Positions 34,505-44,420 of a stretch of 64,000 nt of DNA are shown here, one piece after another. Made by a program: the position numbers and the translations under genes. This DNA comes from DASRHT01 sp035293765 (GTDB lineage: Bacteria > Chloroflexota > Ktedonobacteria > Ktedonobacterales > Ktedonobacteraceae), in contig DATGMF010000031.1 of assembly GCA_035293765.1 (NCBI GenBank), positions 1 to 64,000 on the forward strand, written 5' to 3'. Each line of letters opens with the position of its first letter. Within the stretch, counting starts at the first letter, position 1. The notes beneath the pieces are model-generated. The model was not told where the DNA came from, ran no database searches, and was given only the letters and a program-made list of their open reading frames with translations.

Positions 34505-34707
34505 GATGTTCCCTCCATGCCTGATCGACGGTGATCTTGTAACCACCAGAACGAGGTATATCATCTTATAACATCAATACTATCTCATGGACAACCGTAT
34601 TGCAAAGCCAGAACTTCTCGCAACTCAGCCTCAAAACATATGCTATACTTGAGCATAATCACACAATTCAATTGCTGGCGTAAAATGGGATAGGAGCAAC
34701 AATCTGC

Positions 34708-35427
34708 ATGCCAAAGTTCGCGGTGTACTACGTGCCTGAGCCCGAAGACGAATTTTATCTTCTGGGTAGCTCTCTGCTTGGCTATGATGTCCGCGCACGC
34801 CAGGAAGTGCCGCTCCCCTCCGATCTCCAGGCGCAATTTGCACAGCTCCAGAGCGCAGCGGAGTGGACCGTTCACGCGCGCCCCTTTGGCTTGCATCTTA
34901 CTATCACCGATTCGCTAACCTGCGATTGGGCGGCACTGCCAAAAGTTGAGCGCGAACTGGAGGAATTGCTTGCATGCTTTGACCCTGCTCATCCATTTAC
35001 ATTGCAGCGCCGCGAAGATACTCCGGTAGCGAGCTGGGGCAAGCCGGGGAAGCTGAGCATGGTGCTCCTCTACGAGCCGAACGAGTATTTGCGCATATTG
35101 CATACGCTACTGGTGGCTCGCATCAACTCGTTCGGCACGGGGTCGGGCTATCTCCAGAGCTATCTTGCTCATCCCCGTAAACATGAGATGCCATCGCATC
35201 GCGCGCAACAGATTCGCCTGTTCTACAGCCCGACCGTGCTGGACAACTGGACGCCCCACTTCACCATCTTTAATCCCTATACCGGCGCTGAACCTGAGCA
35301 GATCGCAGCAATGCTCACCAATATCTTCGCGCCGTTCAAACGCTTTACCTTGCGCTCCATCTGCCTCTTCCTCCTGCGCGACGAGCAGTCATCATGGCAG
35401 ATTTATCGCGAGTTCCAGTTGCCCTAA
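34708..35427 (+). CDS. DUF1045 / 2H-phosphoesterase-like protein
   Basis: A 239-residue protein with AGGAGC upstream of ATG 34708. It begins FAVYYVPEPEDEFYLLGSSLLGYD and carries two H-x-T motifs, LHLTITD (about 72-78) and HFTIF (about 191-195), the mark of the 2H phosphoesterase superfamily. The overall layout fits DUF1045, sometimes linked to phosphonate breakdown. No phosphonate genes are near, so the substrate is unknown. Its stop overlaps the stop of the convergent permease gene by 4 bp. Confidence 0.75.
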   Translation: MPKFAVYYVPEPEDEFYLLGSSLLGYDVRARQEVPLPSDLQAQFAQLQSAAEWTVHARPFGLHLTITDSLTCDWAALPKVERELEELLACFDPAHPFTLQRREDTPVASWGKPGKLSMVLLYEPNEYLRILHTLLVARINSFGTGSGYLQSYLAHPRKHEMPSHRAQQIRLFYSPTVLDNWTPHFTIFNPYTGAEPEQIAAMLTNIFAPFKRFTLRSICLFLLRDEQSSWQIYREFQLP

Positions 35428-38330
35428 TCCTCATTGAGACGCAGGGTCTGGCTGATTGAAGGACGCGAGACGATCCACGCCATCAACATCAGTGCTGCCA
35501 GACAAATCATTGCCAGCACGCCCAACAATAGTAGTAGCTGCTGGTATGGGATCAGCGTCTGCACGGGTGGTATATCGTAGGGGTTGAAACTGGCACTCGC
35601 TCCGGTAAGGTCGAGCAGAGAGACGATAGTCGGCACAAAGCTGATCAGCCCTATTCCCAGGCCCGTGCCCAGCAGGAACGCCAGCAGATAGGCAAAACCT
35701 TGCTCCCAGAGCAGGACGGCAGCAATCTGGCGCGGCCTCATCCCCAGGGCGCGGATCACGGCGAAGCTGGTGCGTCGGCTGGTTGCATTGAGCCAGGATG
35801 AGAGTAATGTGCCGATCAGAGCCAGGATGATTGCTACTGCCACTCCTGCGCCTAACATCCCGCTGATATCAAGATGCGCTCCACTCTGCTGATTAGCCGT
35901 GGTAAGCACACGGCGGTCATTGAGATCGGGGAGCGCCTGCCGTATGTTGCTGAGCGAAGCGGCGTCATCATAGCTGCGTAGCCAGATGAAATTGGGTGAG
36001 AGCGTTTTGCTGCTATTTTTGGCGTACACGGCGGCATAGCTTTGATAATCGACCAGCAGGCCGATCCCGCGGTCGGGCGATACGGGCGTGTCATAGATGC
36101 CAGGAAGGTAGCTAACCTCCGCCAGCGCGATAAAACGTATATGTAACGAACCATCATCGCTCATCGGCAGCGTGAAGCTCTCGCCCTGTGAAAGATGAAG
36201 CTGTTGCCAGAGGGCCGCGTCAACCAAGGCGTAAACGACATTGCCGGTGGTTGCGTCGCTGCGGTGCGCGCTAAGCTGCGCGGTCAGGGCAGAGAGCGAT
36301 TGAGACGAATTCTGTGCTGACCAGAGCGCCGTATGCGCGTAGGTATCGGCGTCAACCGCCATGATGCGAATATCTCCTACGTCGCGATTAATATGACCGG
36401 CATAGCCAATTGTGGCAGACAGAACCCCTGAGAGCTGGCTATATTGGGTTTTCAATGTGTCAAACTTTTTGCCGCTATCGCTAGCCGGAAGAAAGCCGCT
36501 AAAATCCGCTCCCACTGCGAAAGTGGCGGCAGCGGGGCCGCGCTGATTGTTGGTTGCGATCAGCGTGAGCAGGAAGCAGGAGGAGGCGATAGCCAGCATT
36601 AAGAGGGCGACGATGCGAGCCGCAGGACCTGATGCGCGCTCCATCTGGGCGAAGGCCAGAACTGCCGATGCGCTGCGTCTTTTCGTCACCAGGGCCGTTA
36701 CCAGGCGCAGGATGCGGGGGAAGAGGCGCAGGAAAAGCATGAGCAGAGCCGCGACAAGCAACGGAGGCGCGACAAAGCTCAGACTGCGCAAAAGGTTATA
36801 AAGGACGGGATCGAATGTCTGCGTTGCGGCGATAGTTTGCCAGAAGTAGACATAAACAATGGAGCCCACCACGATGAGGACGATAGCCAGAAAATCCAGA
36901 TGGAGACGCCGCCAGAGCGGTATGCGTCTGGAGCGCGAGACCTCGTGGCGCAGTGTTACGATATCTAACTTCGATGCACGGCTGATCGCTACAATCATCA
37001 CAAAAAGAGCTACGAGCACCGCGATGATAGCAAACCACTTCACATCAAGCGCGGCCTGAATGGGATCGCCGGCAATCGTGTCCAGCGCTTGCTGGTTAGC
37101 AGGCGTAAGCAGCGCCTGGGCGGTCACACGCACCAGCATGATCGCCAGTATCGGGCCGATCAGCAGAGCCGCCAGCCCCAGCATGACGCCTTGCGCGACG
37201 AAGGCGCCGAAAATGTGCTGCCGCGCTGCTCCCCGACTGCGCAGTGTGGCTATAATCGCTGCCTGGCGCTCCACCAGCATATTCGCCAGCATGCCGACCA
37301 GAAAAAGCACGATGGCGAGAATCAGCAGCAGCAGGAACGTAACCACAACCTCCAGCACTACAACTTGCTGGCCGTAGCTGCTCAAAATGTCGAAGAGCGC
37401 GCCGGTAGGGAAGGCAAATGTTACGCCGTTGATATGCGTTAACGCTTCGTTGATCTGTGCTCGCAGCTCTGAAGCCTGTTGCGCCAGCGCGGCTATGTTA
37501 TTCGCATCAAGCTGCGAAGCAGCAAAGGGGTAGCTCCAGAAGAGACGAACGGCAGATTTTTCTGACCTGATTTGCAGATTGGCGAGGTTTGCTCTGATAG
37601 CCCCGCCGGTCGCCAGCGCGCTGTACGCGATTTGCCCGTTGTCTAAGGTAAGGATCGAATTAAAGGGAGTTGCACCTGGCAGCCAGAAAGGATCATGGGT
37701 CGCTTTTTGCGCGATAATGCCAACGACCCGCAACTTCCATGCTTGAGCATTAAATGTATCAGGATAATGGCCCTGCAAAATGCTGCCAACGTGTACATGC
37801 AGGGTATCGGCGGCATTCGGTGTCAGGGCAATCTCTATGGTGCCGTCGCTCGTCTCCTGTGGCAGCCGCCCCTGTAGCACATCAGCATGTTGCGCAGCCT
37901 GTGCAGGATCGTAGCCGTCAAGGATGAGCGCGGATGGCTTTGTGCCGCCCACGACGAGCGTATCTAATGGCGGCGTTTGCAGCATCAGGCCGGGCGAGCC
38001 TTGCAGGTAAGTGCCAAAGCTGCTCTGCTTCAGCACCTGATCAATGTGCTGCCCGATCTGCTGGATCTGCTGCTCCGTGGGAGCGACGCTGGCAACCTGA
38101 ATTAGCATGTTCTGCCCATTGGCAGCCTGCGCCACGGCCTGGCGTAGATCCGCGCTGATGGCTACCCGTGAGAAGAGCGGAGGGGCGCAGGCAAGCACGA
38201 CCATCGCCAGCATACCGAGCCAGGTGACAAACAAAAATCTCCACATCTGCTTGAAACGCCAGCGAGCCAGCTTCGCAATAGCAGGCAACAGGCGCAGGCT
38301 ATTCTGTCTTGCAAGCATTGGTATTGCCAT
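35424..38330 (-). CDS. FtsX-like ABC permease, second of two
   Basis: Start ATG 38330 (AAGGAG upstream), 968 residues; the frame is open far 5' but only inside the preceding gene. Layout: one TM near residues 35-55, a large extracytoplasmic domain, a core of FtsX-type helices (about 320-600, e.g. VVTFLLLLILAIVLFLVGMLANMLVERQAAIIATLRSRGA), a second outer domain, and three to four C-terminal helices with FAVIRALGMRP. This is the two-FtsX-domain form of LolCE/MacB-type permeases, which move substrates from the outer leaflet rather than through a pore. It is a homologue of the preceding gene, and the two probably form a heterodimer. Confidence 0.87.
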   Translation of the reverse strand: MAIPMLARQNSLRLLPAIAKLARWRFKQMWRFLFVTWLGMLAMVVLACAPPLFSRVAISADLRQAVAQAANGQNMLIQVASVAPTEQQIQQIGQHIDQVLKQSSFGTYLQGSPGLMLQTPPLDTLVVGGTKPSALILDGYDPAQAAQHADVLQGRLPQETSDGTIEIALTPNAADTLHVHVGSILQGHYPDTFNAQAWKLRVVGIIAQKATHDPFWLPGATPFNSILTLDNGQIAYSALATGGAIRANLANLQIRSEKSAVRLFWSYPFAASQLDANNIAALAQQASELRAQINEALTHINGVTFAFPTGALFDILSSYGQQVVVLEVVVTFLLLLILAIVLFLVGMLANMLVERQAAIIATLRSRGAARQHIFGAFVAQGVMLGLAALLIGPILAIMLVRVTAQALLTPANQQALDTIAGDPIQAALDVKWFAIIAVLVALFVMIVAISRASKLDIVTLRHEVSRSRRIPLWRRLHLDFLAIVLIVVGSIVYVYFWQTIAATQTFDPVLYNLLRSLSFVAPPLLVAALLMLFLRLFPRILRLVTALVTKRRSASAVLAFAQMERASGPAARIVALLMLAIASSCFLLTLIATNNQRGPAAATFAVGADFSGFLPASDSGKKFDTLKTQYSQLSGVLSATIGYAGHINRDVGDIRIMAVDADTYAHTALWSAQNSSQSLSALTAQLSAHRSDATTGNVVYALVDAALWQQLHLSQGESFTLPMSDDGSLHIRFIALAEVSYLPGIYDTPVSPDRGIGLLVDYQSYAAVYAKNSSKTLSPNFIWLRSYDDAASLSNIRQALPDLNDRRVLTTANQQSGAHLDISGMLGAGVAVAIILALIGTLLSSWLNATSRRTSFAVIRALGMRPRQIAAVLLWEQGFAYLLAFLLGTGLGIGLISFVPTIVSLLDLTGASASFNPYDIPPVQTLIPYQQLLLLLGVLAMICLAALMLMAWIVSRPSISQTLRLNED

Positions 38331-38344
38331 AATGAGAGCACTCC

Positions 38345-41326
38345 TTAATCCTCGTTCAGACGCATTGTCTGGCTGATTGATGGACGCGAGACGAGACGTG
38401 CCATGAAGAGTAGTGCGGCCAGACAGATCACTACCAATGCGCCCAGGATGAGTGACAGCTGTGGATAAGGCATCGTAGTCCCGATGGGGGGCACGTTCGG
38501 CGCGCCCCCGTTGCCGATATCCCCATGTTGAATCGTGAGCACCGCGACGGTGGGCGCTACAAAAATGCTGAGCAGCGCGCTCAGGCCAATGCCAAGCAGC
38601 AGGGCGAGCAGATAGCTGAAGCCCTGTTCCCACAGCAGAACGGCGGCGATCTGATGCGGCCTCATGCCAAGCGCACGCAGAACGGCAAAGTTGGTCAGCC
38701 GGTTCGACGCGTTAAACCAGGACGCGATAAACGTTCCCATTAGCGCCAGAACGAGGGCTGCCGCGATGCCGATGATGAGCACGCCAACAATCCCCAGGTG
38801 ATCAGGATTGTTCTGCAAGATGGTCAGGATGGCGCGCCGATCATTGGCGTCTGGCAATATACTGCGCATGTTTGCAAGAGCGGCAGCATTGTCGCTGGTC
38901 TTTAGCCAGAGATAATTGGGAGCAAGCGTCGCAACTCCCATTGCTCTGGCTTTTACGGTCGTATAATTCTGATAATCTGCGATCAGCCCGATACCGCTCC
39001 ATGCCAGAACAGACGAGTCGGAAAGCCCGGGAACATAATTAATCTGTGCCAGGGCAATAAAGTTGGCATGCAGGCTGCCGGTACTGTCGATGGGTAGGCT
39101 GAACTGCTCGCCCGGCGTCAGATGGAATCTTTGCCAGGCTGCGGCATCGACCAGGGCATAGACGACGTTATGGGCGATACCATCGGCGCGATACGACGCG
39201 AGTTGTCCGGTAAGGGCGGATAGCGGAGATGACGAATATACTGACGACCATGCGACCGTCTGAGCGTACGTCTCAGTATCGACCGCGTTAATAGTGAGCG
39301 AGCCCTGTCCCCTGGTACTCTGATCGGTATCGAGCTGGATCACGTCGTGGTAGCCGGGCGTTGCCGATTGCACCCCTGGCAGGTTGCTATAATAGGTTTT
39401 CAACTGGCTAAGTGTTTGGGCAGCGCCGGACGCAGGGAGCGGGCCGCTAAAATCTGCTTGCTCGGCCACAAAGCTGGCGGTATCGCTGACGCGCTGATCT
39501 TTGGTGGCAATCAGCATAAACAGGAAACTGGAAGACGCGATGGCGAGTGCCAGGAGCACGATGATGCGCGCCGCCGGACGGGGGTTGCGCTCCATTTGAG
39601 CCAGCGCCAGTACCGCCGATGCGCCGCGTCTCCTGGTTGCCAGCGTGGTCGCAAAACGGACGATGCGCGGGAAAAAACGCAGGAAGAGCAGCAGTATCGC
39701 CGCGACAAGCAGGGGTGAAATGAAGACGCCCAGGTCCGAGAGCAGCACGAATATAGACGGATCGATCTGGCTGCCGGCTGTTGTGATGTTGGGCCAGAAG
39801 TAGACATAAGCGGTATAACCTGCTAACAACAGCAGCGCGAAGAAAAGGTCCAGATTGAGGCGTTGCCAAAATGAGCGTTGCTGCGCACGCGACGATGCGC
39901 GCCGCAGGCTCACGATATTCATTTTCGCGGCCCGATTGATCGCCACCAGCATAAAGCAAAGGCTGAGCGCAATGGCTATCATGGCGTACCACTGCACGCC
40001 CAGTATGGCCTGGAGAGGGTGAGCCATTACAGCAGTTAGGGCCGACTGCTCGCTGGTCGGAAGCAGCATCTGCACCACCAGGCGCACAAGCAAGAGCGCC
40101 AGCAGGGGTCCGACCAGCAAGGCGGCTAGCCCCAAGATGAGTCCCTGCGCGGCAAATGTGCCAAAGATATGCCGCAGCGTTGCCCCACGACTGCGTATCG
40201 TAGCAATCAGTGTCGCCTGTCGCTCAATCAGTATATTCGACATCATGCCCATCAGGAAAAGGACCAGGGCAAAGGTGATCAGCAGCAAATTTATCAACTC
40301 GCTTTGCACCAGCGCAATACGCCCGGAGCTAAAGTTTAACGCGGTAAAAAGGGTCCCGAAAATGTTGATATTCGTCAGGTCGGGAATATTGTTTTGTAAA
40401 TCGCCTGCAAGATGTCCATCGAGAAAAGAAGTTTGCTGCGAAAGGCCAGAGAGATCATTGGCATTGAGATGCGTCAGGTCGAATGGATAACGCCAGAAAA
40501 AAACGAACTGATTGGCGGCGTCGTCTCGCGGCGCTGTCGATTGCAGAACGGCAATTTTAGGCTTGATTGCGTCATTGGCTGCGATCACATTATACGAGGG
40601 CGATCCTGCTACCACGATATAGTAACGCGAGTTTAAGAAAATTGTCGCTTTAGAGAAAGGGTTGCCCATCGCCCAGAAGGGGTCTTGAGCCACTTTAGGC
40701 GCGATAATACCCACCACGCGGAAATTCCATACCTGTGAGCCGAGCGCGATAGGATAGCGGCCCTGGAAAGTAGAACCGGTATGCAGGCCGAGATTGGCGG
40801 CAGCGTCCTGTGACAGCGCAATCTCTACTGTGCCATCACTTGTGACCTGTGGTAGCCGCCCCGCTAAAAGCGTTGCATGCTGTGCTGCCTGATTGCTATC
40901 GTAGCCGTCGAGACGGAACGCTGCCGGACTCGTCTTGCCATTTGCGAGCATATCAAATGGCGGCGTCTGCACAACGAGCTGAGAGGCATTGTGCAGATAG
41001 GGGGCAAGGCTGCCCTGATGTAGCGATTGATTGACCAGTTGCTCTATCTGCTGCAATTGCTCTTGCGTGGGATGGGTGCTGACGGTTTCAACGGTGATAT
41101 ATGGCCCATCGGCGGCATTTGCCAATAGAGCGGGCAGATAGGCACTCGTTGCGACAAGCGCGAAGAGCGGGCCGGTGCAGACCAGCACAACCATCGCCAG
41201 CATGCCCAGCCAGGTAATCAGCAAAAAGCGCCACATCTGTTTGAAACGCCAACCCATCAGCTTGATGACAGCAGGAAGCAAGCGCAGGCTGTTCTGACGC
41301 GTCAATGCGGGTATCGAAGCTGCCAT
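38345..41326 (-). CDS. FtsX-like ABC permease, first of two
   Basis: Start ATG 41326 (AAAGGAG upstream), 993 residues. It shares the N-terminal RQNSLRLLPA..K..WRFKQMWRFL block, the middle ILIERQATLIATIRSRGAT helix turn and the C-terminal SRPSISQT.RLNED ending with its downstream neighbour, so the two arose by tandem duplication. Both contain two FtsX domains separated by large outer domains. Spacing is 13 bp from the ATPase and 14 bp to the second permease. The substrate is unknown; lipoprotein, glycolipid or peptide handling is usual for such permeases. Confidence 0.87.
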   Translation of the reverse strand: MAASIPALTRQNSLRLLPAVIKLMGWRFKQMWRFLLITWLGMLAMVVLVCTGPLFALVATSAYLPALLANAADGPYITVETVSTHPTQEQLQQIEQLVNQSLHQGSLAPYLHNASQLVVQTPPFDMLANGKTSPAAFRLDGYDSNQAAQHATLLAGRLPQVTSDGTVEIALSQDAAANLGLHTGSTFQGRYPIALGSQVWNFRVVGIIAPKVAQDPFWAMGNPFSKATIFLNSRYYIVVAGSPSYNVIAANDAIKPKIAVLQSTAPRDDAANQFVFFWRYPFDLTHLNANDLSGLSQQTSFLDGHLAGDLQNNIPDLTNINIFGTLFTALNFSSGRIALVQSELINLLLITFALVLFLMGMMSNILIERQATLIATIRSRGATLRHIFGTFAAQGLILGLAALLVGPLLALLLVRLVVQMLLPTSEQSALTAVMAHPLQAILGVQWYAMIAIALSLCFMLVAINRAAKMNIVSLRRASSRAQQRSFWQRLNLDLFFALLLLAGYTAYVYFWPNITTAGSQIDPSIFVLLSDLGVFISPLLVAAILLLFLRFFPRIVRFATTLATRRRGASAVLALAQMERNPRPAARIIVLLALAIASSSFLFMLIATKDQRVSDTASFVAEQADFSGPLPASGAAQTLSQLKTYYSNLPGVQSATPGYHDVIQLDTDQSTRGQGSLTINAVDTETYAQTVAWSSVYSSSPLSALTGQLASYRADGIAHNVVYALVDAAAWQRFHLTPGEQFSLPIDSTGSLHANFIALAQINYVPGLSDSSVLAWSGIGLIADYQNYTTVKARAMGVATLAPNYLWLKTSDNAAALANMRSILPDANDRRAILTILQNNPDHLGIVGVLIIGIAAALVLALMGTFIASWFNASNRLTNFAVLRALGMRPHQIAAVLLWEQGFSYLLALLLGIGLSALLSIFVAPTVAVLTIQHGDIGNGGAPNVPPIGTTMPYPQLSLILGALVVICLAALLFMARLVSRPSISQTMRLNED

Positions 41327-41339
41327 AAGAAAACTCCTT

Positions 41340-42035
41340 TCAGTCAATGCGACCGTCATTGATCTGCAAGACGCGATCAGCTACGCTCACGACGGTCGCA
41401 TCATGGGTGGCGACGAGCAGCGCAATGCCGGTCTGCTGGACAATGGAGCGGAAAAGCTCCACGATTATGCGTCCGGTCAGCGAGTCGAGGTTGCCGGTTG
41501 GCTCATCGGCGACCAAAAAACGAGGATGATGTACCAGCGCCCGCGCCAGCGCAACGCGCTGCTGCTCGCCGCCGGAAAGCTCAAGCCCGCGATGCCTGGC
41601 GCGGGCATCCAATCCAACCATTGCTAACGCTGCGAGCGCCCGCCGTTCGCGTTCAGCGGCAGGAGTCAATTGCAGACGCAAAGCGACTTCGACATTCTCC
41701 TGCGCGGTCAACGTTGGAAAGAGATGCGCATTCTGGAAGAGCAAACCAACGCTTTCACGCCGCAAGGTTGCACGAGCCGCCTCATTGAGACGCGCCAGGT
41801 CGCGGCCCAGTAAATGTACCTGTCCTTTTGTCGGATCGTCCAGCCCAACCAGAATATTGAGTAGTGTAGTCTTCCCTGAGCCGGAGCGACCGCGCAGGGC
41901 CACAAATTCGCCCGGCTGAATCTGTAAATCAATACCGCGCAGCACATGCACAACGCGCGGACCAATCCGAAAATCCCGTTCCAACCCCCGCGCCTCCACC
42001 GCCGTGGTAGCAACCGCTATGCTATTGTTCATCAT
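41340..42035 (-). CDS. ABC transporter ATP-binding protein (MacB/LolD type)
   Basis: A 231-residue ATPase. Walker A is GRSGSGKTT (about 49-57), the signature is LSGGEQQRVALARAL, Walker B is FLVADEPTGNLD, and the H-loop is in VATHD. The ADEPTGNLD form and length are those of LolD/MacB/FtsE ATPases that pair with FtsX-type permeases, which follow directly. It starts 18 bp after the first ATPase gene, in one operon. Confidence 0.94.
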   Translation of the reverse strand: MMNNSIAVATTAVEARGLERDFRIGPRVVHVLRGIDLQIQPGEFVALRGRSGSGKTTLLNILVGLDDPTKGQVHLLGRDLARLNEAARATLRRESVGLLFQNAHLFPTLTAQENVEVALRLQLTPAAERERRALAALAMVGLDARARHRGLELSGGEQQRVALARALVHHPRFLVADEPTGNLDSLTGRIIVELFRSIVQQTGIALLVATHDATVVSVADRVLQINDGRID

Positions 42036-42053
42036 TTATTTTCCTTTCCATTA

Positions 42054-43157
42054 TCAAACCGTTCCGGCGGGCCATAATTCGACATGATAGCTGGCAATGC
42101 GTACATCAGCACGTCCGTTAAAGGGCAGGCGTTCCAAAGCTTCGCGCGGCAGTTGCAGGCGACCGGCGCGATCAACGAGAATCGTTTCATAGTGGGAGCG
42201 CAAGGAAAGGCCAATGACGGCGCTGGTACCGTGAACATCCTGCTCCTGTGCATGCAACCCATAAGGCCACAGTTCGACGTGGTCGGCGGCAATACGTACA
42301 TCAGCCCGACCACGTAGCGCGACCTGCTCCATAGCTTCTCCTGGTAGCTGCATAATGCCTGACTGGTCGATAAAAATCGTCTCTCTGTATGTCTCAACCG
42401 GCAGCCCGATCACGGCGCTTGCCCCCTGTGGCGCGCCCGGCGTCGTTGCCAGTGATTGGCTGCGGCGAATCGTCTCGGTGCTGGTGCGACCATCGCGAAT
42501 GGCAAGCGTCCGATCAACGATGGCGGCGACGGCAACATCGTGTGTGACAATCAGGATGGTCACATTCATAGTTTTGTTTAGCTGGCGCATGAAAGCGATG
42601 ATTTCCTGCGTGGTAGCGGAATCGAGCTCGCCGGTCGGCTCATCAGCTAACAGCAGAGGCGGCTGATTGGCGAGGGCAACGGCAAGGGCGACTCGTTGCT
42701 GTTCGCCGCCGGAGAGCTGCGCCGGTTTTTTCTTCGCCATTGCAGCCAGCCCCACGATCTCCAGCAGTTCGCGCGTGCGACGCTTGTAGCTGGCAGCGCG
42801 CGTGCCGTTCAGAATCTGGGGGAGATCGATATTGTCGGCGATGGTCAGGTCTGGTAAGAGGTTGCGCCCGCTTTGCTGCCAGACGTGACCGACGATGAGG
42901 CTGCGGTAGCGCGCCCGCTGTTCATCGTTCAGGCGCGTCAGATCGTGGCCCGCGACGATAATGCGGCCCGCGCTGGGCGTGTCCAGGCCACCTAGAATGT
43001 TGAGCAGGGTGGATTTGCCCGAGCCGGAAGCGCCAACCATGGCAATCATTTCGCCGCGCCTCACCTCCAGATCCAGCCCTTGCAGCGCGACCACTTCCAG
43101 GTCATCAACCTTATAAATTTTGATCAGATTATCACATAGTATCAGCGGATCTTGCAT
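42054..43157 (-). CDS. ABC ATPase fused to two AbrB-like domains
   Basis: A 367-residue protein. Residues about 1-230 form a LolD/MacB-type ATPase (GASGSGKST at 42-50, LSGGEQQRVALAVAL, LLLADEPTGELD, VTHD). After a Pro/Gly linker come two copies of a 45-residue unit: ETIFIDQSGIMQLPGEAMEQ..RADVRIAADHVELWP and ETILVDRAGRLQLPREALER..RADVRIASYHVELWP. The V-D-x-x-G-R-x-x-L-P pattern is that of the SpoVT/AbrB swapped-hairpin fold, usually DNA-binding. The ATPase could therefore dimerise through this tail or bind DNA and link transport to regulation. The units might instead only be structural. Confidence 0.87.
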   Translation of the reverse strand: MQDPLILCDNLIKIYKVDDLEVVALQGLDLEVRRGEMIAMVGASGSGKSTLLNILGGLDTPSAGRIIVAGHDLTRLNDEQRARYRSLIVGHVWQQSGRNLLPDLTIADNIDLPQILNGTRAASYKRRTRELLEIVGLAAMAKKKPAQLSGGEQQRVALAVALANQPPLLLADEPTGELDSATTQEIIAFMRQLNKTMNVTILIVTHDVAVAAIVDRTLAIRDGRTSTETIRRSQSLATTPGAPQGASAVIGLPVETYRETIFIDQSGIMQLPGEAMEQVALRGRADVRIAADHVELWPYGLHAQEQDVHGTSAVIGLSLRSHYETILVDRAGRLQLPREALERLPFNGRADVRIASYHVELWPAGTV

Positions 43158-43209
43158 GAGTACTCCTTCTGCGGCACCCGTCAGAGGATGCCCTGTTGCT
43201 TTTTCTACC

Positions 43210-44319
43210 TCAGTTGCCTATAGGGAATCGGGACCAGGTATTATCTTGATAGTGCAGAATAACAAATACGTTATCCTCATTACCGGTTATTGTGCGGCCC
43301 ACGGCCCAGCCTTCATTGGCAGAGGGCAGAGCAATGCCGTACAGATTGACTTGCGAAAAATCGAATTTGGAGGGTGACGTATTGGCTGAAGAGGCGCGTA
43401 TACTATCCGGCGCGCTCCATACTTCCGAGCGATACGTCAGGAAGTGTTCATCGCCGACGGCCCAGCCTGTCGTAACGGCGCTCATGGCTATCGCATAAAG
43501 ATCCTTTCCCTGGCAGGCGTTCGGCATGCAGGCGACCTGCTCCCAGACGCCGATTTCATTGCGATAATGCAGCACAGTGTCTTGCTTGCCCACAGCCCAT
43601 CCCTCGTTGGAGGAGAGCAGAGAGACATTGTTGAGCGCATTATGCGTGGGACTGGCGACAACCCTCCAGACGCCTGTATGATAGTGCAGAATGGTCCCGT
43701 TATCGCCGACGGCCCAACCTTCGTGCGCGGAAGACATCGCGATGCTGCGTAGATCGAACTGGGTTGGGCTTGCTATCTGGCTCCACTGCTTCCCATCATA
43801 ATGGAGGATGGAACCGCCGTAGCCCACAGCCCAGCCGTCCGATGGTGAAAGCATAGAGACGCCAAACAAGTTTTTGTTGAAGTTCGCGGGTCCCGGCACG
43901 ATTGACCAGCTATCCCCATTATAATGGACAAATGTTGCGTTATAGCCGACGGCCCAGCCATCGCCTGGCGAGTCCAGCGAGACGGCGAGAAGCGGTAACG
44001 TGATGTTGCGCGCCACTTTCGCCGGTTCCCAGGTTTTGCCTGTATAGTGCAGGATTAAGCCGCTATAAGGCGTAATGGGGCAGCTTATTTTATCCTGCGG
44101 GTTCTGGGTACTACATGCTTTGGTAAAAAAGCCGCCAACCGCCCAACCATCATTGCGTGAAAGCATGGTGATGCTATAGAGGGCTGAACCCGCTCTGAAC
44201 GGTGATAGAGCCCGGTAGACAGGGGCGGGCTGTTGCTGCCCCCATCCTGCTAAGCGCAACGGTATAAGGAAGAGCGCCAGGAGCAGCAACGGCGCGTAAC
44301 GCAGCGAGTATTTGAGCAT
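43210..44319 (-). CDS. Secreted or anchored GWAVG-repeat beta-propeller
   Basis: ATG 44319 is chosen because AAGGAGG lies nine bases upstream; ATG 44328 directly abuts it. 369 residues. The N-terminal hydrophobic segment (about 8-24) is a signal or anchor. Seven or more blades carry the motif S..DGWAVG or EGWAVG followed by ILHYDG.W, as in Ycf48/BNR-like propellers and bacterial photosynthesis-assembly-factor-like proteins. It probably acts outside the membrane as a binding or sensing module. Its place between the two-component genes and the ABC genes suggests it helps the transporter or sensor. Confidence 0.8.
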   Translation of the reverse strand: MLKYSLRYAPLLLLALFLIPLRLAGWGQQQPAPVYRALSPFRAGSALYSITMLSRNDGWAVGGFFTKACSTQNPQDKISCPITPYSGLILHYTGKTWEPAKVARNITLPLLAVSLDSPGDGWAVGYNATFVHYNGDSWSIVPGPANFNKNLFGVSMLSPSDGWAVGYGGSILHYDGKQWSQIASPTQFDLRSIAMSSAHEGWAVGDNGTILHYHTGVWRVVASPTHNALNNVSLLSSNEGWAVGKQDTVLHYRNEIGVWEQVACMPNACQGKDLYAIAMSAVTTGWAVGDEHFLTYRSEVWSAPDSIRASSANTSPSKFDFSQVNLYGIALPSANEGWAVGRTITGNEDNVFVILHYQDNTWSRFPIGN

Positions 44320-44420
44320 AACTGGCATCCTCCTTGCAGAGCGACTGAGCGAAGCTAGCGGCTGTAGCTCCCCGATTGATCGTGGGAGCGTTGTCGCTCG
44401 GAATAGCAAGAAACTCCTTT

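Noticed and set aside
38331..38633. Extension of the second permease gene by about 100 codons upstream of ATG 38330
   Set aside because: The extension overlaps the first permease gene and reads as non-protein-like sequence; AAGGAG precedes ATG 38330 and homology with the sister permease begins there.
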